A stretch of 64,000 nucleotides of DNA from an uncultured Lachnospiraceae bacterium (GCA_947589095.1 CANQBX010000015.1:1-64000), one strand, 5' to 3'; counted from the first letter of the stretch, positions 29,041 to 38,777 are shown. Notes: generated from the sequence alone by a model not told the origin. Numbers and translations are program-made.

Positions 29041-29073
29041 GAGCCGGATGCGGGTAAAGCGGGAATAGAACAG

Positions 29074-29100
29074 GAAATGCGCGCCGGCGGCGCGCATTTC
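29074..29100. terminator. Hairpin between spoVAE and the convergent PBP gene
   Basis: A perfect 12-bp stem, GAAATGCGCGCC with GGCGCGCATTTC, and a 3-base loop. No long T tract on either side, but position between convergent genes suggests a two-way terminator. Confidence 0.6.
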
Positions 29101-29123
29101 TGCTTCCAAGCAATGCTTGTATT

Positions 29124-31757
29124 CTAATCGGTTGGAATGATGCCAAGCGGTCCGCTGCCGACGACCGGCTGCGTCTCCGGAGGGGCATCCGAATTGTCAG
29201 CAGGCGGTACAACGACGGAATAGGCCGAATGCATATAACAGTAACCGGGAACTGTGTAGGAGGAGTCGTCCGTACCCTCGGAATTATCCTCGCCTTCCGG
29301 CAGTTTTATGCAGATCCTGGTGGAACGTCCGGGACAGTAGCTGGTCGGCAGCCGCCCGGATCCGGAGCATACGGTTATCGCCACATGGACGTCGCATACC
29401 TCCGTGGGAACGGTTCCTCTGGCAAAATACTCGGTATATGTGGCGTTGCCCCGCGGATCATGGTTGCAGACGCCGTCGATCGCCAGCTTGCCGGATTTGC
29501 GGCAGATCACAGCCGTCTCTACGCTGTAGGGCTGCGTGAAGCCGGGATCCGGAAGACCTTCATGGATCTTGTCCATGATCTTCTTCCAGATGATCTTATG
29601 GAAGGAAGTCTCCCCGTAATCCGCGTTCAGACTCTGATTCAGGTCATAACCGGCCCATACGCCGGCGGTATAATACGGCGTGAAGCCCACGAACCATACG
29701 TTGGTGTTGGAGGTCGTGGTACCGCTCTTGCCCGCGCAGGACATATTATTCAGTCTGGCCGCGGTACTGGTAGAGCTCGGACCGCTGCCGGAGCTGAACT
29801 TGCGCATGGGGATCAGCGAATCCTTCATGGCGTCGGTCAGCAGAAAAGCGGTGGAATCCTTGAGGACCCGCCGGGTCTCCGGTTCATTGTCCAGAAGGAT
29901 CTTGCCGTTGCGGTCCAGGATCTGGGTGAAGAAGATCGGCTCCTTGTAGATGCCGCCGTTGGCGATGGTCGCGAACGCGCCGGTCAGTTCCAGGTTCGTA
30001 ACGCCCTCCGTCAGGCCGCCGAGGGCCGTAGCCGCGTTATAATCCGCTGCCGACAGGGTCGTAATGCCGAAATTCTGGCCGTAGTCCACGCCCAGCTGGG
30101 GCGTTACGGTCTCCATCAGGCACCGTACGGCCACGATGTTCATGGAGTAGATGATGCCGTCCCGGATGCTGGAGTATCCCTGGTAGCCGGATTTGTACCA
30201 GTTGCGGAAGGTCTTGGTGCCGACTGTATAAGGCGCGTCGTAGTAGACCGTACCGAGCGTTGCGCCGCAGGCGTCCAGCGCCGGCGCGAAGGAGGAAATA
30301 ACCTTAAAGGTAGACCCGGGCTGCCGGGGGACATTCGTCGCCCGGTTCAGCGTCAGGTTCGCCGTCTTTGCGCCGCGTCCGCCGCTGATGGCTTTCACCT
30401 GTCCGGTGGCCTGGTCGATCAGAACAAAGGAGACCTGCGGCTGCAGCGTGATATTGATATATTCGCCGATGATCTCGTCTCCGTCCTGAAGAATGTAGGC
30501 CTTGTAGTTCTCAACGTCCTCGCGCGCCGCGTCCTCGCTGCGGTACAGTGCGTTGAAGCTCGTATCTCCGAGTACCTCCTCGTGCCAGTCGCGGATGTGG
30601 CCGTGATTATAATGCTGGGTCGTACCGTCCGCGTGCGTTACCGAGAGCCGGTATTCCAGGGAATACTTGGTATTCTGATAATTATCGGGGTTATTCACCT
30701 CCGCGTCGACGATCGCCTGGAGGGTCGGATCCTGCGCCGCTTTGATCTGAAGGCCGCCGCTGTAAAGCAGGTTGTGGGCCTGGGTCTCGGTATAGCCCAG
30801 CTTCTCGATCAGGGCGTCCTTGACCTGGCTGGTCAGCTCATCCACATAGTAGCTGTTGACGCTGGAGGTTTCGCGTACCGTAGCGTCTACGAGCTGGATC
30901 CGTGAGTAGACGTCGTCGGCCATGGCTTCGTTATATTCATCCTCGGAGATGTAGCCCTGGTCCTTCATATTCTGCAGAATGATCTCCCGCCGTTCCGCGT
31001 TGTCCTCCTGCCCGGAGATCGGGTTTAACCGGGACGGGTTCTTGGTGATGCCGGCGATGACCGCGCATTCCGAGAGCGTCAGGTCGGAAACTTCTTTATT
31101 AAAATAACGCCGCGCCGCGACCTTGACGCCCAGGCAGTTATAGCCCAGGTTGATCGTGTTCAGGTAATTGGTCATGATCAGCTTCCGGTCCATGGTCTTC
31201 GTCAGCTTCACGGCCAGATACTGTTCCTGGAATTTCCGCTCCAGGGTCTCTCCCAGGCTGTCTTCGCGCCCGCCGGAGAAGACGTTGTTCTTGATCAGCT
31301 GCTGTGCGATGGTGCTGCCGCCGCCGTCGGAGGTGTTATGGGTCAGCACGCCCCGCACCGCGCGCAGGATGGAGCGCAGGTCGATACCGTTGTGCTTCCA
31401 GAAACGCGCGTCCTCAATGGATACGAAGGCGTCGATCAGATCCTGCGGAAATTCGTCGTAGGTCGCGGGATCGCGGTTGGAATCCTCCTGTACCAGCGTA
31501 GCGATCAGATTGCCCTGATTGTCATAGACGGTCGTGGCAAGACCCTGGGGGACGATACTGTCTATATTGATCTCCGGCGCTTCGTCGATAATGGACCGGA
31601 TGATGCCGATGCCTAAACTGGCTCCGAAGCTGGCGCTGAGGATGAGGACCAGAAGAAAGACCTTCAGGACTGTCAGGATCAGCTTGTTGCCCAGCCTTCG
31701 GCCAGTCGAGGTGGCTTCCCTTAATTTGATCTCCGTTGATTTTTTTCCGTAATTCAT
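29124..31757 (-). CDS. Class A penicillin-binding protein (PBP1A type)
   Basis: Polymerises and cross-links peptidoglycan outside the membrane. The 877-residue protein has a short cytoplasmic tail, one membrane anchor (about 27-50), a GT51 transglycosylase (about 75-250, with EDARFWKHNGID and GGSTIAQQLIKN) and a transpeptidase with STFK near 480, SMN in YSMNIVAVRC, and KSGTT. The C-terminal tail after 790 is Cys/Pro/Asp-rich with no recognised fold. AAGGAGGATTTTCC precedes the start, which diverges from yigZ. Complete and intact. Confidence 0.96.
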   Translation of the reverse strand: MNYGKKSTEIKLREATSTGRRLGNKLILTVLKVFLLVLILSASFGASLGIGIIRSIIDEAPEINIDSIVPQGLATTVYDNQGNLIATLVQEDSNRDPATYDEFPQDLIDAFVSIEDARFWKHNGIDLRSILRAVRGVLTHNTSDGGGSTIAQQLIKNNVFSGGREDSLGETLERKFQEQYLAVKLTKTMDRKLIMTNYLNTINLGYNCLGVKVAARRYFNKEVSDLTLSECAVIAGITKNPSRLNPISGQEDNAERREIILQNMKDQGYISEDEYNEAMADDVYSRIQLVDATVRETSSVNSYYVDELTSQVKDALIEKLGYTETQAHNLLYSGGLQIKAAQDPTLQAIVDAEVNNPDNYQNTKYSLEYRLSVTHADGTTQHYNHGHIRDWHEEVLGDTSFNALYRSEDAAREDVENYKAYILQDGDEIIGEYINITLQPQVSFVLIDQATGQVKAISGGRGAKTANLTLNRATNVPRQPGSTFKVISSFAPALDACGATLGTVYYDAPYTVGTKTFRNWYKSGYQGYSSIRDGIIYSMNIVAVRCLMETVTPQLGVDYGQNFGITTLSAADYNAATALGGLTEGVTNLELTGAFATIANGGIYKEPIFFTQILDRNGKILLDNEPETRRVLKDSTAFLLTDAMKDSLIPMRKFSSGSGPSSTSTAARLNNMSCAGKSGTTTSNTNVWFVGFTPYYTAGVWAGYDLNQSLNADYGETSFHKIIWKKIMDKIHEGLPDPGFTQPYSVETAVICRKSGKLAIDGVCNHDPRGNATYTEYFARGTVPTEVCDVHVAITVCSGSGRLPTSYCPGRSTRICIKLPEGEDNSEGTDDSSYTVPGYCYMHSAYSVVVPPADNSDAPPETQPVVGSGPLGIIPTD

Positions 31758-31918
31758 GGAAAATCCTCCTTCACCGCTCCATTATAGCAAAATTTTCCAT
31801 GCAATTCAATATCTGCTTTCTTACAGGTTTCTTGCAGGTTGCAGAGCCGGCGCTTTTGTATTATTATGGACACAGATACGTGCGTTCATGCCGTAAAGGA
31901 CGCGGGAAGGAGGCAGCT

Positions 31919-32569
31919 GTGACCGGCGGATACAGGATTTTGTGGGAGGGCGGAACAGGAGAGCTGATCGAGAAGAGATCTCGTTTTATCGCTACGACAT
32001 GGCCGGCGGAGACGGAGGAAGAGGCGTCCGCCTTTGTGGAACGGATGCGCAAGAAGTACTGGGACGCCAGTCACAACTGCTACGCCTATGTTCTGGGCGG
32101 GCAGGGACGGATCCAGAAGTGCAGCGACGACGGGGAGCCGGCCCAGACGGCCGGCCGGCCCATGCTGGATGTGCTTCTGGGAGAGGAAGTGCGGAACATC
32201 TGCGTGGTGGTGACCAGGTATTTCGGCGGCGTGCTTTTGGGGACCGGCGGCCTGGTGCGGGCGTATTCCGCGGCGGTGAAGGAGGGGCTGAAGAACAGCA
32301 GGATCATTGAGAAATGCCCCGGCCGCCGCATGGACATCGTCGTGGATTATACGGGAATAGGGAAGATCCAGTATATTCTGGCCCAGGCAAATCTTACCGC
32401 GCTGGATACGAAATATACGGATAAAGTGGAACTGTCGGTAATGGTTCCGGAATCGGATACGGGCAGCCTGTCGTCCCGCATCACGGAGGGGACAGCCGGA
32501 AGGGCGCGGATTGCGGTCGGGGATCCGGTCTATTACGGGATCATTGACGGAGAGGTGATCCTCTTTTGA
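31919..32569 (+). CDS. yigZ: YigZ/IMPACT family protein
   Basis: A 216-residue member of the UPF0029/YigZ family; proposed roles in translation control or proline peptidase-like activity are not settled. The IMPACT fold is recognisable: EKRSRFIATTWPAETEEEA, KYWDASHNCYAYV, CSDDGEPAQTAGRPML and VTRYFGGVLLGTGGLVRAY, then a C-terminal DUF1949-like region. The start is a GTG directly after GGAAGGAGGCAGCT; the upstream part of the track ORF has no homology. Divergent from the PBP gene. Confidence 0.92.
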   Translation: MTGGYRILWEGGTGELIEKRSRFIATTWPAETEEEASAFVERMRKKYWDASHNCYAYVLGGQGRIQKCSDDGEPAQTAGRPMLDVLLGEEVRNICVVVTRYFGGVLLGTGGLVRAYSAAVKEGLKNSRIIEKCPGRRMDIVVDYTGIGKIQYILAQANLTALDTKYTDKVELSVMVPESDTGSLSSRITEGTAGRARIAVGDPVYYGIIDGEVILF

Positions 32570-32620
32570 AATATGGTCATTTCGCCCAAAAGATAAACCG
32601 GGAGGCATGCAGATTTCTCC

Positions 32621-32649
32621 TTGCTTTTACGTCATCCCGGTGCTATAGT
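32621..32649 (+). promoter_or_regulatory. Predicted promoter of typA
   Basis: TTGCTT, 17 bases, TATAGT, about 40 bases upstream of typA. Confidence 0.65.
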
Positions 32650-32687
32650 AGGATGTTGTAAAGTTACAAGGAAGAAGACAGTCAGCT

Positions 32688-34520
32688 ATGAAGATGAAGA
32701 GAGAAGACGTAAGGAATGTAGCCATTATCGCTCACGTAGACCATGGAAAGACCACCCTGGTAGACGGTCTGCTCCGCCAGAGCGGAGTGTTCCGCGCAGG
32801 CCAGGAGGTAGTGGAGCGCGTTATGGACTCCAACGACATCGAACGTGAGCGCGGCATCACTATATTATCGAAGAACACAGCGGTATTCTATAAGGGGACG
32901 AAGATCAATATTGTCGACACTCCCGGACACGCCGATTTCGGCGGCGAGGTGGAGCGTGTGCTTAAGATGGTGGACGGGGTCATCCTGGTGGTGGACGCCT
33001 ACGAGGGGCCGATGCCCCAGACTAAATTCGTACTCCGCAAGGCCCTGGAGCTGGATCTGTATGTGATCGTCTGCGTCAACAAGATCGACCGCCCGGAAGC
33101 CAGGCCTGCCGAGGTGGTGGACGAGGTGCTGGAGCTTCTGATGGATCTGGAAGCGTCTGACAAGCAGCTGGACTGCCCGTTCGTTTTCGCGTCGGCCAAG
33201 GCCGGCTTCGCGGTAAAGGATCCGAATGATCCGGGCGTGGACATGAGCCCGCTTTTCGAGACGATCATCGAACACATTCCCGCCCCCGAGGGGGATCCGG
33301 ACGCGGGAACCCAGGTGCTGATAAGCACGATCGATTATAATGAGTACGTAGGCCGCATCGGCGTCGGCAAGGTGGACAACGGCCGCATCCGCGTGAATCA
33401 GGAGTGCGTGCTGGTGAACCACCACGAGCCGGACAAGATGCGCCGGGTGAAGATCAGCAAGCTTTACGAATTCGACGGCCTGAACAAGGTTGAAGTTGCC
33501 GAGGCGACTGTGGGGGCGATCGTGGCGATCTCCGGGATCACCGATCTGCATATCGGCGACACGATCTGTTCGCCGGAGAATCCGGAGGCGATCCCGTTCC
33601 AGAAGATATCCGAGCCTACGATCGCCATGAATTTCATGGTCAACGACAGTCCCATGGCGGGACAGGAGGGCAGATACGTTACTTCCCGCCATCTCCGCGA
33701 CAGGCTGTTCCGCGAGCTGAACACGGATGTGAGCCTGCGGGTGGAAGAGACCGACTCTCCCGACTGCTTCAAGGTGTCGGGAAGGGGCGAGCTGCATTTG
33801 TCTGTTTTGATTGAAAATATGCGCCGGGAGGGCTACGAATTCGCAGTCAGCAAGGCGGAGGTATTATATAAGTACAATGAGCGCAGCCAGAAGCTGGAGC
33901 CGATGGAACTGGCCTATATCGATGTGCCGGAGGAATTCACCGGCGTCATCATCCAGAAGCTGACCTCCCGGAAGGGAGAGCTGCAGGGCATGAGTCCGGC
34001 GCAGGGCGGCTATACCAGGCTGGAGTTTTCGATACCGTCCCGCGGGCTCATCGGCTACAGGGGCGAGTTCCTGACGGATACCAAGGGCAACGGCATCATG
34101 AATACGATCTTCGACGGCTACGCCCCCTATAAAGGCGACTTAAGCTACAGGAAGACCGGTTCCCTGATCGCCTACGAGGGCGGAGAGTCCGTGGCCTACG
34201 GCCTGTTTGCGGCCCAGGAGCGCGGCACCCTCTTTATCGGACCGGGCGTGAAGGTATACGCGGGTATGGTCATCGGACAGAGTCCCAAGTCGGAGGATAT
34301 CGAGCTGAATGTCTGCAAGACGAAGAAGCTGACCAACATGCGTTCCGCCGGCGCGGACGAGGCGCTTAAGCTTTCGCCGCCCCGGGAGATGAGCCTGGAG
34401 CAGTGCCTGGACTTCATTGATACCGACGAGCTTTTGGAGGTGACGCCGAAGAATCTGCGGATCCGCAAGAGAATCCTGGATCCTACCCTTCGCAAGAGGG
34501 CGTCATTTAAAAAGGATTGA
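32688..34520 (+). CDS. typA: Ribosome-associated GTPase BipA/TypA
   Basis: A translational GTPase that aids 50S assembly and stress or cold adaptation. The 610-residue protein shows G1 AHVDHGKTT, the switch I region ERERGITI, G3 DTPGHADF and G4 NKID, followed by EF-G-like domains II, III and V and the BipA-specific C-terminal domain. Start [21 protein letters not shown] matches the family. A rho-independent hairpin follows, so it is likely monocistronic. Confidence 0.97.
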   Translation: MKMKREDVRNVAIIAHVDHGKTTLVDGLLRQSGVFRAGQEVVERVMDSNDIERERGITILSKNTAVFYKGTKINIVDTPGHADFGGEVERVLKMVDGVILVVDAYEGPMPQTKFVLRKALELDLYVIVCVNKIDRPEARPAEVVDEVLELLMDLEASDKQLDCPFVFASAKAGFAVKDPNDPGVDMSPLFETIIEHIPAPEGDPDAGTQVLISTIDYNEYVGRIGVGKVDNGRIRVNQECVLVNHHEPDKMRRVKISKLYEFDGLNKVEVAEATVGAIVAISGITDLHIGDTICSPENPEAIPFQKISEPTIAMNFMVNDSPMAGQEGRYVTSRHLRDRLFRELNTDVSLRVEETDSPDCFKVSGRGELHLSVLIENMRREGYEFAVSKAEVLYKYNERSQKLEPMELAYIDVPEEFTGVIIQKLTSRKGELQGMSPAQGGYTRLEFSIPSRGLIGYRGEFLTDTKGNGIMNTIFDGYAPYKGDLSYRKTGSLIAYEGGESVAYGLFAAQERGTLFIGPGVKVYAGMVIGQSPKSEDIELNVCKTKKLTNMRSAGADEALKLSPPREMSLEQCLDFIDTDELLEVTPKNLRIRKRILDPTLRKRASFKKD

Positions 34521-34549
34521 TAATCGAGACAGCGCAAGGAAGCGATAAG

Positions 34550-34576
34550 CCCTGGCAGAAGACCGCCGGGGTTTTG
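34550..34576 (+). terminator. Terminator after typA
   Basis: CCCTGGC pairs with GCCGGGG (one G-T), followed by TTTT. Confidence 0.65.
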
Positions 34577-34733
34577 TGCTTGAATCACACCGGTTTGCGG
34601 AGCGCGTTGATGCGCGCTTTGCAGATCCTGTCGAAACCACACGAGCGTTTTTTGGAATCTCCGGTTCTTTTTACACATAAAATAGTGATAGCCGCAAAGC
34701 GAAAATTAATTAAGAACGAAAGGGAGAGATACC

Positions 34734-35360
34734 ATGTCAGAAAAAGCGATTGAAAACAACAAGGTCAGCGTGATCGGCAAGGTCGTGAGCGGTTTCACGT
34801 TCAGTCATGAGGTATTTGGAGAAGGCTTCTATCTGGTCGATCTGGAGGTCAACCGACTGAGCGATCAGTCGGATATTATTCCGCTTATGATCTCGGAGAG
34901 GCTCCTCAATGTATCGGAGGATTACATAGGCTGTACCGTGGAAGCCATCGGCCAGTTCCGTTCCTATAACCGCCACGAGGGCGCCAGGAACCGTCTGGTT
35001 CTGTCGGTGTTCGTGCGGGAGATCAACTTTATGGAGGAATTTACCGATTATACGAAGACCAATCAGATATTCCTGGACGGTTACATCTGCAAGACGCCCA
35101 TTTACCGCAAGACCCCGCTGGGACGGGAGATCGCGGACATCCTTCTGGCGGTGAACCGGCCTTACGGCAAGTCCGATTATATTCCCTGCATTGCGTGGGG
35201 GCGCAATGCCAGGTACGCGGCCGGCTTTGAAGTCGGAGCCCGGGTCTGCATCTGGGGCCGGGTCCAGAGCCGCGAATATACAAAGAAGCTCAGCGATTCC
35301 CAGTGCGAGAAGCGCGTCGCCTACGAGGTGTCGGTGAGCAAGCTGGAATGTATGGAATGA
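34734..35360 (+). CDS. Single-stranded DNA-binding (OB-fold) protein, two-domain type
   Basis: A 208-residue SSB-like protein. It appears to contain two OB-fold segments: residues about 8-95 (VSVIGKVVSGFTFSHEVFGEGFYLVDLEV) and about 105-205, where FLDGYICKTPIYRKTPLGREIADILLAVNR and YIPCIAWGRNARYAAGFEVGARVCIWGRVQSREY are close to the canonical SSB core. It lacks the acidic C-terminal tail that recruits partners in replicative SSB, ending SKLECME, so it is probably an accessory SSB rather than the main one. The ribosome site AAAGGGAGAG precedes the ATG. Confidence 0.85.
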   Translation: MSEKAIENNKVSVIGKVVSGFTFSHEVFGEGFYLVDLEVNRLSDQSDIIPLMISERLLNVSEDYIGCTVEAIGQFRSYNRHEGARNRLVLSVFVREINFMEEFTDYTKTNQIFLDGYICKTPIYRKTPLGREIADILLAVNRPYGKSDYIPCIAWGRNARYAAGFEVGARVCIWGRVQSREYTKKLSDSQCEKRVAYEVSVSKLECME

Positions 35361-35441
35361 TCCCGGCAGCTTTGGAGGCCGCAGTGGGATTGGCGGCTGA
35401 CGGTGCGGGATGCGGATGGTGAGCAAAGAGGTGCGAAAGAC

Positions 35442-35939
35442 ATGAAAAAAGGAACGATAGAAGTTATCTGCGGCCATGGCCGCGGCAAGACCGCTCTGGC
35501 GATGGGGAAAGGCCTGGAAGCCGTGGCGGAGCAGCAGACGGTCATTATGATCCAGTTTCTGAAGGGCTGCGAGCGGGGAGAGGAAAAGAAGGTCATGCAG
35601 AGCCTGGAACCCGGATTTAAGATCTTCCGTTTCGAGAAGGCGGACGCGTTCTTCGAGGAGCTGACCGAGGCGGAGAAAGCGGAGGAACGGCGCAACATCC
35701 TCAACGGCTTCCATTTTGCGAAGAAGGTGGTCGCTACCGGCGAATGCGATCTGCTGATCCTGGACGAGGTGCTGGGGCTTGTGAATCAGAACATTGTTTC
35801 CATAGAGGAGTTTGAGAATCTGCTGAAGGCCAGGGACGACGGCATGAGCCTGCTTTTGACGGGCATGGATTTTCCGCGTCAGCTGGCGTCGTATGTGGAC
35901 AGCTTTTTCACGATCCGGGCGTATGAACCGGAGCGGTGA
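35442..35939 (+). CDS. cobO: Cob(I)yrinic acid a,c-diamide adenosyltransferase (CobO/BtuR)
   Basis: Transfers the adenosyl group of ATP to cob(I)alamin precursors, forming coenzyme B12. The 165-residue protein has the P-loop GHGRGKTALAMGKGLE at 9-24, IMIQFLKG, and DLLILDEVLGLVNQNIV, all typical of the CobA/CobO/BtuR family; it is somewhat short because the N-terminal lid present in longer members is absent. The start at 35442 follows GAGGTGCG; the track start lies 13 codons upstream. No other cobalamin gene is in the window. Confidence 0.9.
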   Translation: MKKGTIEVICGHGRGKTALAMGKGLEAVAEQQTVIMIQFLKGCERGEEKKVMQSLEPGFKIFRFEKADAFFEELTEAEKAEERRNILNGFHFAKKVVATGECDLLILDEVLGLVNQNIVSIEEFENLLKARDDGMSLLLTGMDFPRQLASYVDSFFTIRAYEPER

Positions 35940-36024
35940 GCGGGTATCCGGCTTTCTTCTGACTGCTTTCCGGGCGGACGGAAGAAAGAGGCCGCGGCGC
36001 GCATGCGAAACCGTCAGGTTGCGG

Positions 36025-36053
36025 TTGACAAAGGCAGCGAATGATGGTAGGAT
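36025..36053 (+). promoter_or_regulatory. Promoter of the lysine riboswitch-dapA-dapB unit
   Basis: Consensus TTGACA, 17 bases, TAGGAT, about 20 bases upstream of the aptamer. Confidence 0.75.
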
Positions 36054-36070
36054 GTTAGCAGGCAAATAAA

Positions 36071-36239
36071 GAGTGGTAGAGGTCGCGCGATATCATGAGT
36101 AGGAGGCGGATGCAGCAGGTGCAGACGATGCCTTCCGAAAGGGAGAGCGCCGAAGAGGAGTGCCGCCTGACAGCACGAATCTGGGCATAGGGTGAACAAC
36201 CGTATGACTGTCATCCGATCAGGATGGAGAGCTACACTT
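36071..36239 (+). ncRNA. Lysine riboswitch (L box)
   Basis: Sequence landmarks match the L-box aptamer: TAGAGGTCGCGCG then ATGAGTA at the 5' side, GAAAGGGAGAGCGCCGAAG in the middle, CTGGGCA, GACTGTCAT and the closing GAGAGCTACACT, which pairs with AGTGGTAG as P1 (one bulge). Lysine binding should favour the terminator downstream and shut off dapA-dapB. Confidence 0.93.
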
Positions 36240-36265
36240 AAAGATCAGCGACACACGGACTTTAA

Positions 36266-36297
36266 GGACCGGCTTTCCGAAGCCGGTTCTTTTCTGT
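36266..36297 (+). terminator. Terminator of the lysine riboswitch
   Basis: ACCGGCTT-tccg-AAGCCGGT followed by TCTTTTCT, 27 bases after the aptamer. This is the off-state of the L box. A small ORF across this region in the track is a shadow of the RNA. Confidence 0.85.
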
Positions 36298-36407
36298 CTC
36301 CGGGAGAGCATGCCCTGCGGGACAGATCCGCGCGGCGCGTGCCGGATGTGTGTCATGGCGGCAGAAAGCGGCATACATAATTTACAGAAGGAAGAAGGAG
36401 GAGCATT

Positions 36408-37292
36408 ATGGCTATTTTCAAAGGTGCGGGCGTTGCCCTGGTTACGCCGTTTAAGGACAACGGAGATGTGAATTACGATAAGCTGGACGAGATTCTGGAG
36501 GAGCAGATCGCAGGCGGAACGGACGCCGCGATCATCTGCGGAACGACCGGCGAGTCGTCGACTATGTCCCATAAGGAGCATCTGGATGTGATCCGTTTCG
36601 CCTGCGAGAGGGTGAAGGGCAGGATCCCCGTGATCGCGGGAACCGGTTCCAACTCCACGCAGGAGGCCGTTTATCTGTCGGAGGAAGCGGAGAAGGCCGG
36701 CTCCGACGGACTTCTGCTGGTGACGCCGTATTACAACAAGGCCACCCAGGGCGGCCTGATCGCCCACTATAAGGCGATCGCGGCGGCTGTGAAGATTCCG
36801 ATCCTTTTGTATCATATTCCCGGCCGGACCGGCGTGACCATGACGCCGGCGACCATGGTCACGCTGTGCAGGGAGGTTCCCAATATCGTGGGCGTCAAGG
36901 AAGCCAGCGGCAATTTCTCCTCCATCGCCACGATGATGAGCATGGCGGACGGCTGCATCGACCTGTATTCCGGCAATGACGAACAGATCGTTCCGATTCT
37001 GGCCATGGGCGGCAAGGGCGTGATCTCGGTGCTGTCCAACGTAGCGCCCCGGCAGGCCCACGATATCTGCCAGAAATTTTTCGACGGCAACACGGCGGGC
37101 AGTCTTGCGGAGCAGCTCAGGGCGATCCCGCTGATCTCGGCGCTTTTCTGCGAGGTGAACCCGATCCCGGTGAAGGCGGCCATGAACTTGATGGGTAAGG
37201 AGGTCGGACCGCTGAGGCTGCCGCTTACGGAGATGGAGCCGCAGAACAAGGAGAGGCTGGCGGCGGCCATGCGGGAATACGGGATTCTGTGA
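36408..37292 (+). CDS. dapA: 4-hydroxy-tetrahydrodipicolinate synthase
   Basis: Condenses pyruvate with aspartate semialdehyde, the first step of the lysine/diaminopimelate branch. The 294-residue TIM barrel shows GTTGESSTM near 44, the tyrosine in TPYYNKATQGG (about 106), and the Schiff-base lysine in NIVGVKEASGNF near 163. Controlled by the lysine riboswitch upstream; dapB follows 34 bases later. Diaminopimelate also feeds peptidoglycan and, in spores, dipicolinate, linking it to spoVA in this window. Confidence 0.97.
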   Translation: MAIFKGAGVALVTPFKDNGDVNYDKLDEILEEQIAGGTDAAIICGTTGESSTMSHKEHLDVIRFACERVKGRIPVIAGTGSNSTQEAVYLSEEAEKAGSDGLLLVTPYYNKATQGGLIAHYKAIAAAVKIPILLYHIPGRTGVTMTPATMVTLCREVPNIVGVKEASGNFSSIATMMSMADGCIDLYSGNDEQIVPILAMGGKGVISVLSNVAPRQAHDICQKFFDGNTAGSLAEQLRAIPLISALFCEVNPIPVKAAMNLMGKEVGPLRLPLTEMEPQNKERLAAAMREYGIL

Positions 37293-37326
37293 CAATCGGA
37301 TTGAATATACGGAAAGGTTATAAGAT

Positions 37327-38091
37327 ATGATAAGAATGATTCTTCACGGCTGCAGCGGCGCCATGGGCCGGGCTGTGACCGGTATTGTAAAAGAGACGGA
37401 CGGCATAGAGATCGTGGCGGGCGTGGATGTAAATCCCATGAGTCCGGAAGGATATCCGGTGTATGAGAGCCTGTCCGGCGTAGAGGAAGAAGCGGATGTG
37501 ATCGTGGATTTTGCCGCGGCGGCAGCCGTGGACGGGCTTCTGCGCTTCGCGGAGTCGAAGAGGATTCCGCTGGTACTCTGCACCACGGGACTTTCCGAGG
37601 CGCAGCTGGCAAGGGTGCGGGAATGTGCCGGCCGGGTGGCGGTCCTGCGGTCCGCGAACATGTCTCTGGGGGTGAATCTGCTGTTAAAGCTGGTGCAGGA
37701 CGCGGCGAAGGTACTGGCGGCGTCGGGTTTCGACATGGAGATCGTGGAACGGCACCACAACCGGAAGCTGGACGCGCCCAGCGGCACCGCGCTGGCGCTG
37801 GCGGATTCGCTAAACGAGGCGATGAACGGAGCGTACCATTATGTTTATGACCGTCATGACCGTCATGAAAAGCGGGATCCCGGGGAGATCGGCATCGCGT
37901 CGGTCCGCGGCGGCAGCATCGTCGGCGATCATGATGTGATATTTGCGGGCCAGGATGAGGTAGTGACCATAAGCCACACGGCCTATTCGAGAGCGGTATT
38001 CGCCAAGGGAGCCGTGGAGGCGGCCGTGTTTCTGGCCGGAAAGCCGGCGGGACTTTATTCGATGGCCGATGTGATCGCGTCGCAGAATTAA
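37327..38091 (+). CDS. dapB: 4-hydroxy-tetrahydrodipicolinate reductase
   Basis: Second enzyme of the pathway; reduces the DapA product with NAD(P)H. The 254-residue protein has the nucleotide-binding start ILHGCSGAMGRAVTG, VDFAAAAAVD, and the substrate-binding EIVERHHNRKLDAPSGTALALAD near 140-160. The C-terminal SHTAYSRAVFAKGAVEAAVFL is family-typical. Co-transcribed with dapA. Confidence 0.97.
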   Translation: MIRMILHGCSGAMGRAVTGIVKETDGIEIVAGVDVNPMSPEGYPVYESLSGVEEEADVIVDFAAAAAVDGLLRFAESKRIPLVLCTTGLSEAQLARVRECAGRVAVLRSANMSLGVNLLLKLVQDAAKVLAASGFDMEIVERHHNRKLDAPSGTALALADSLNEAMNGAYHYVYDRHDRHEKRDPGEIGIASVRGGSIVGDHDVIFAGQDEVVTISHTAYSRAVFAKGAVEAAVFLAGKPAGLYSMADVIASQN

Positions 38092-38196
38092 AATTGCGGA
38101 CAAAATGAAATCTGGCAGCGAAGGAATTTTTTCTCACCATAATCCGCGCTCCGCCTGCGCACAATAAGCGCAGAAAATCGAAAGGAGAATGCTATT

Positions 38197-38640
38197 ATGA
38201 AGAGAATCAGATTCTATCTATGCGCAGTTCTGCTGGTTTTTTCTGTTGCGGCCATGACGGCCTGCGGCAGGAATTCCGGCAAGGATCCGGCCGGAACGTC
38301 TTCCGCCGCTGAGAGCGGTGCTTCCGGCAGCGGAGGCAGCTCAAACGGCAAGTCCGGCGGCAGTAATGCAGGCAGCGGCACGTCCGGCAGCGGCGCTACG
38401 GGCAGCGCCGGAAGCGTGGGAGCGGGGACGAACGGCACCGGCAGCGGAGGTTCCGGAGCCAATGGTACAGGTGCGGGCGGTTCATCCGCCGCTGCGGGGA
38501 CCAAGAACGGGACCGGTACCGGAAGCGATGAGAGCACCGGCGTTCTGGACGGCCTGATGGACGACGTGGAGCAGGGGGTTCATGATATGGGCGGAGATTC
38601 CGAGGGACCCAGCAACAACGCGGATGAAAGCAATAAATAA
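38197..38640 (+). CDS. Gly/Ser-rich lipoprotein of unknown function
   Basis: A 147-residue predicted lipoprotein: signal peptide KRIRFYLCAVLLVFSVAAMTAC with lipobox AMTAC (Cys at about 23). The remainder is almost wholly Gly/Ser/Ala/Asn/Thr, low complexity (GSGGSSNGKSGGSNAGSG and similar), with a short acidic end (LDGLMDDVEQGVHDMGGDSEGP). It may be a flexible surface spacer. An AAAGGAGAATG ribosome site and a terminator downstream mark it as a separate gene. Confidence 0.85.
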   Translation: MKRIRFYLCAVLLVFSVAAMTACGRNSGKDPAGTSSAAESGASGSGGSSNGKSGGSNAGSGTSGSGATGSAGSVGAGTNGTGSGGSGANGTGAGGSSAAAGTKNGTGTGSDESTGVLDGLMDDVEQGVHDMGGDSEGPSNNADESNK

Positions 38641-38647
38641 TCGGGAT

Positions 38648-38680
38648 GAGGGCGTTTCCGAAACGGAGATGCCCTCTTTT
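38648..38680 (+). terminator. Terminator after the lipoprotein gene
   Basis: GAGGGC...GCCCTC stem extended by TTTCCG/CGGAGA pairs and followed by TTTT. Confidence 0.75.
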
Positions 38681-38777
38681 GCGCTGCGGCCGTCCGCTTG
38701 TGTTTCCGATCCGTGGCGCTGAAATGAAAATTAAGGACAAAAACGGGAAGCATATATGAAATTTTATTTCAAATCGG

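Noticed and set aside
29229-30905. 558-residue plus-strand ORF opposite the PBP gene
   Set aside because: Entirely antisense to conserved GT51/transpeptidase motifs; no family signature.
32570-32687. Possible leader RNA upstream of typA
   Set aside because: Only a promoter is evident; no conserved structure found.
36192-36380. Small plus-strand ORF between cobO and dapA
   Set aside because: Lies over the lysine riboswitch 3' half and its terminator; no ribosome site.
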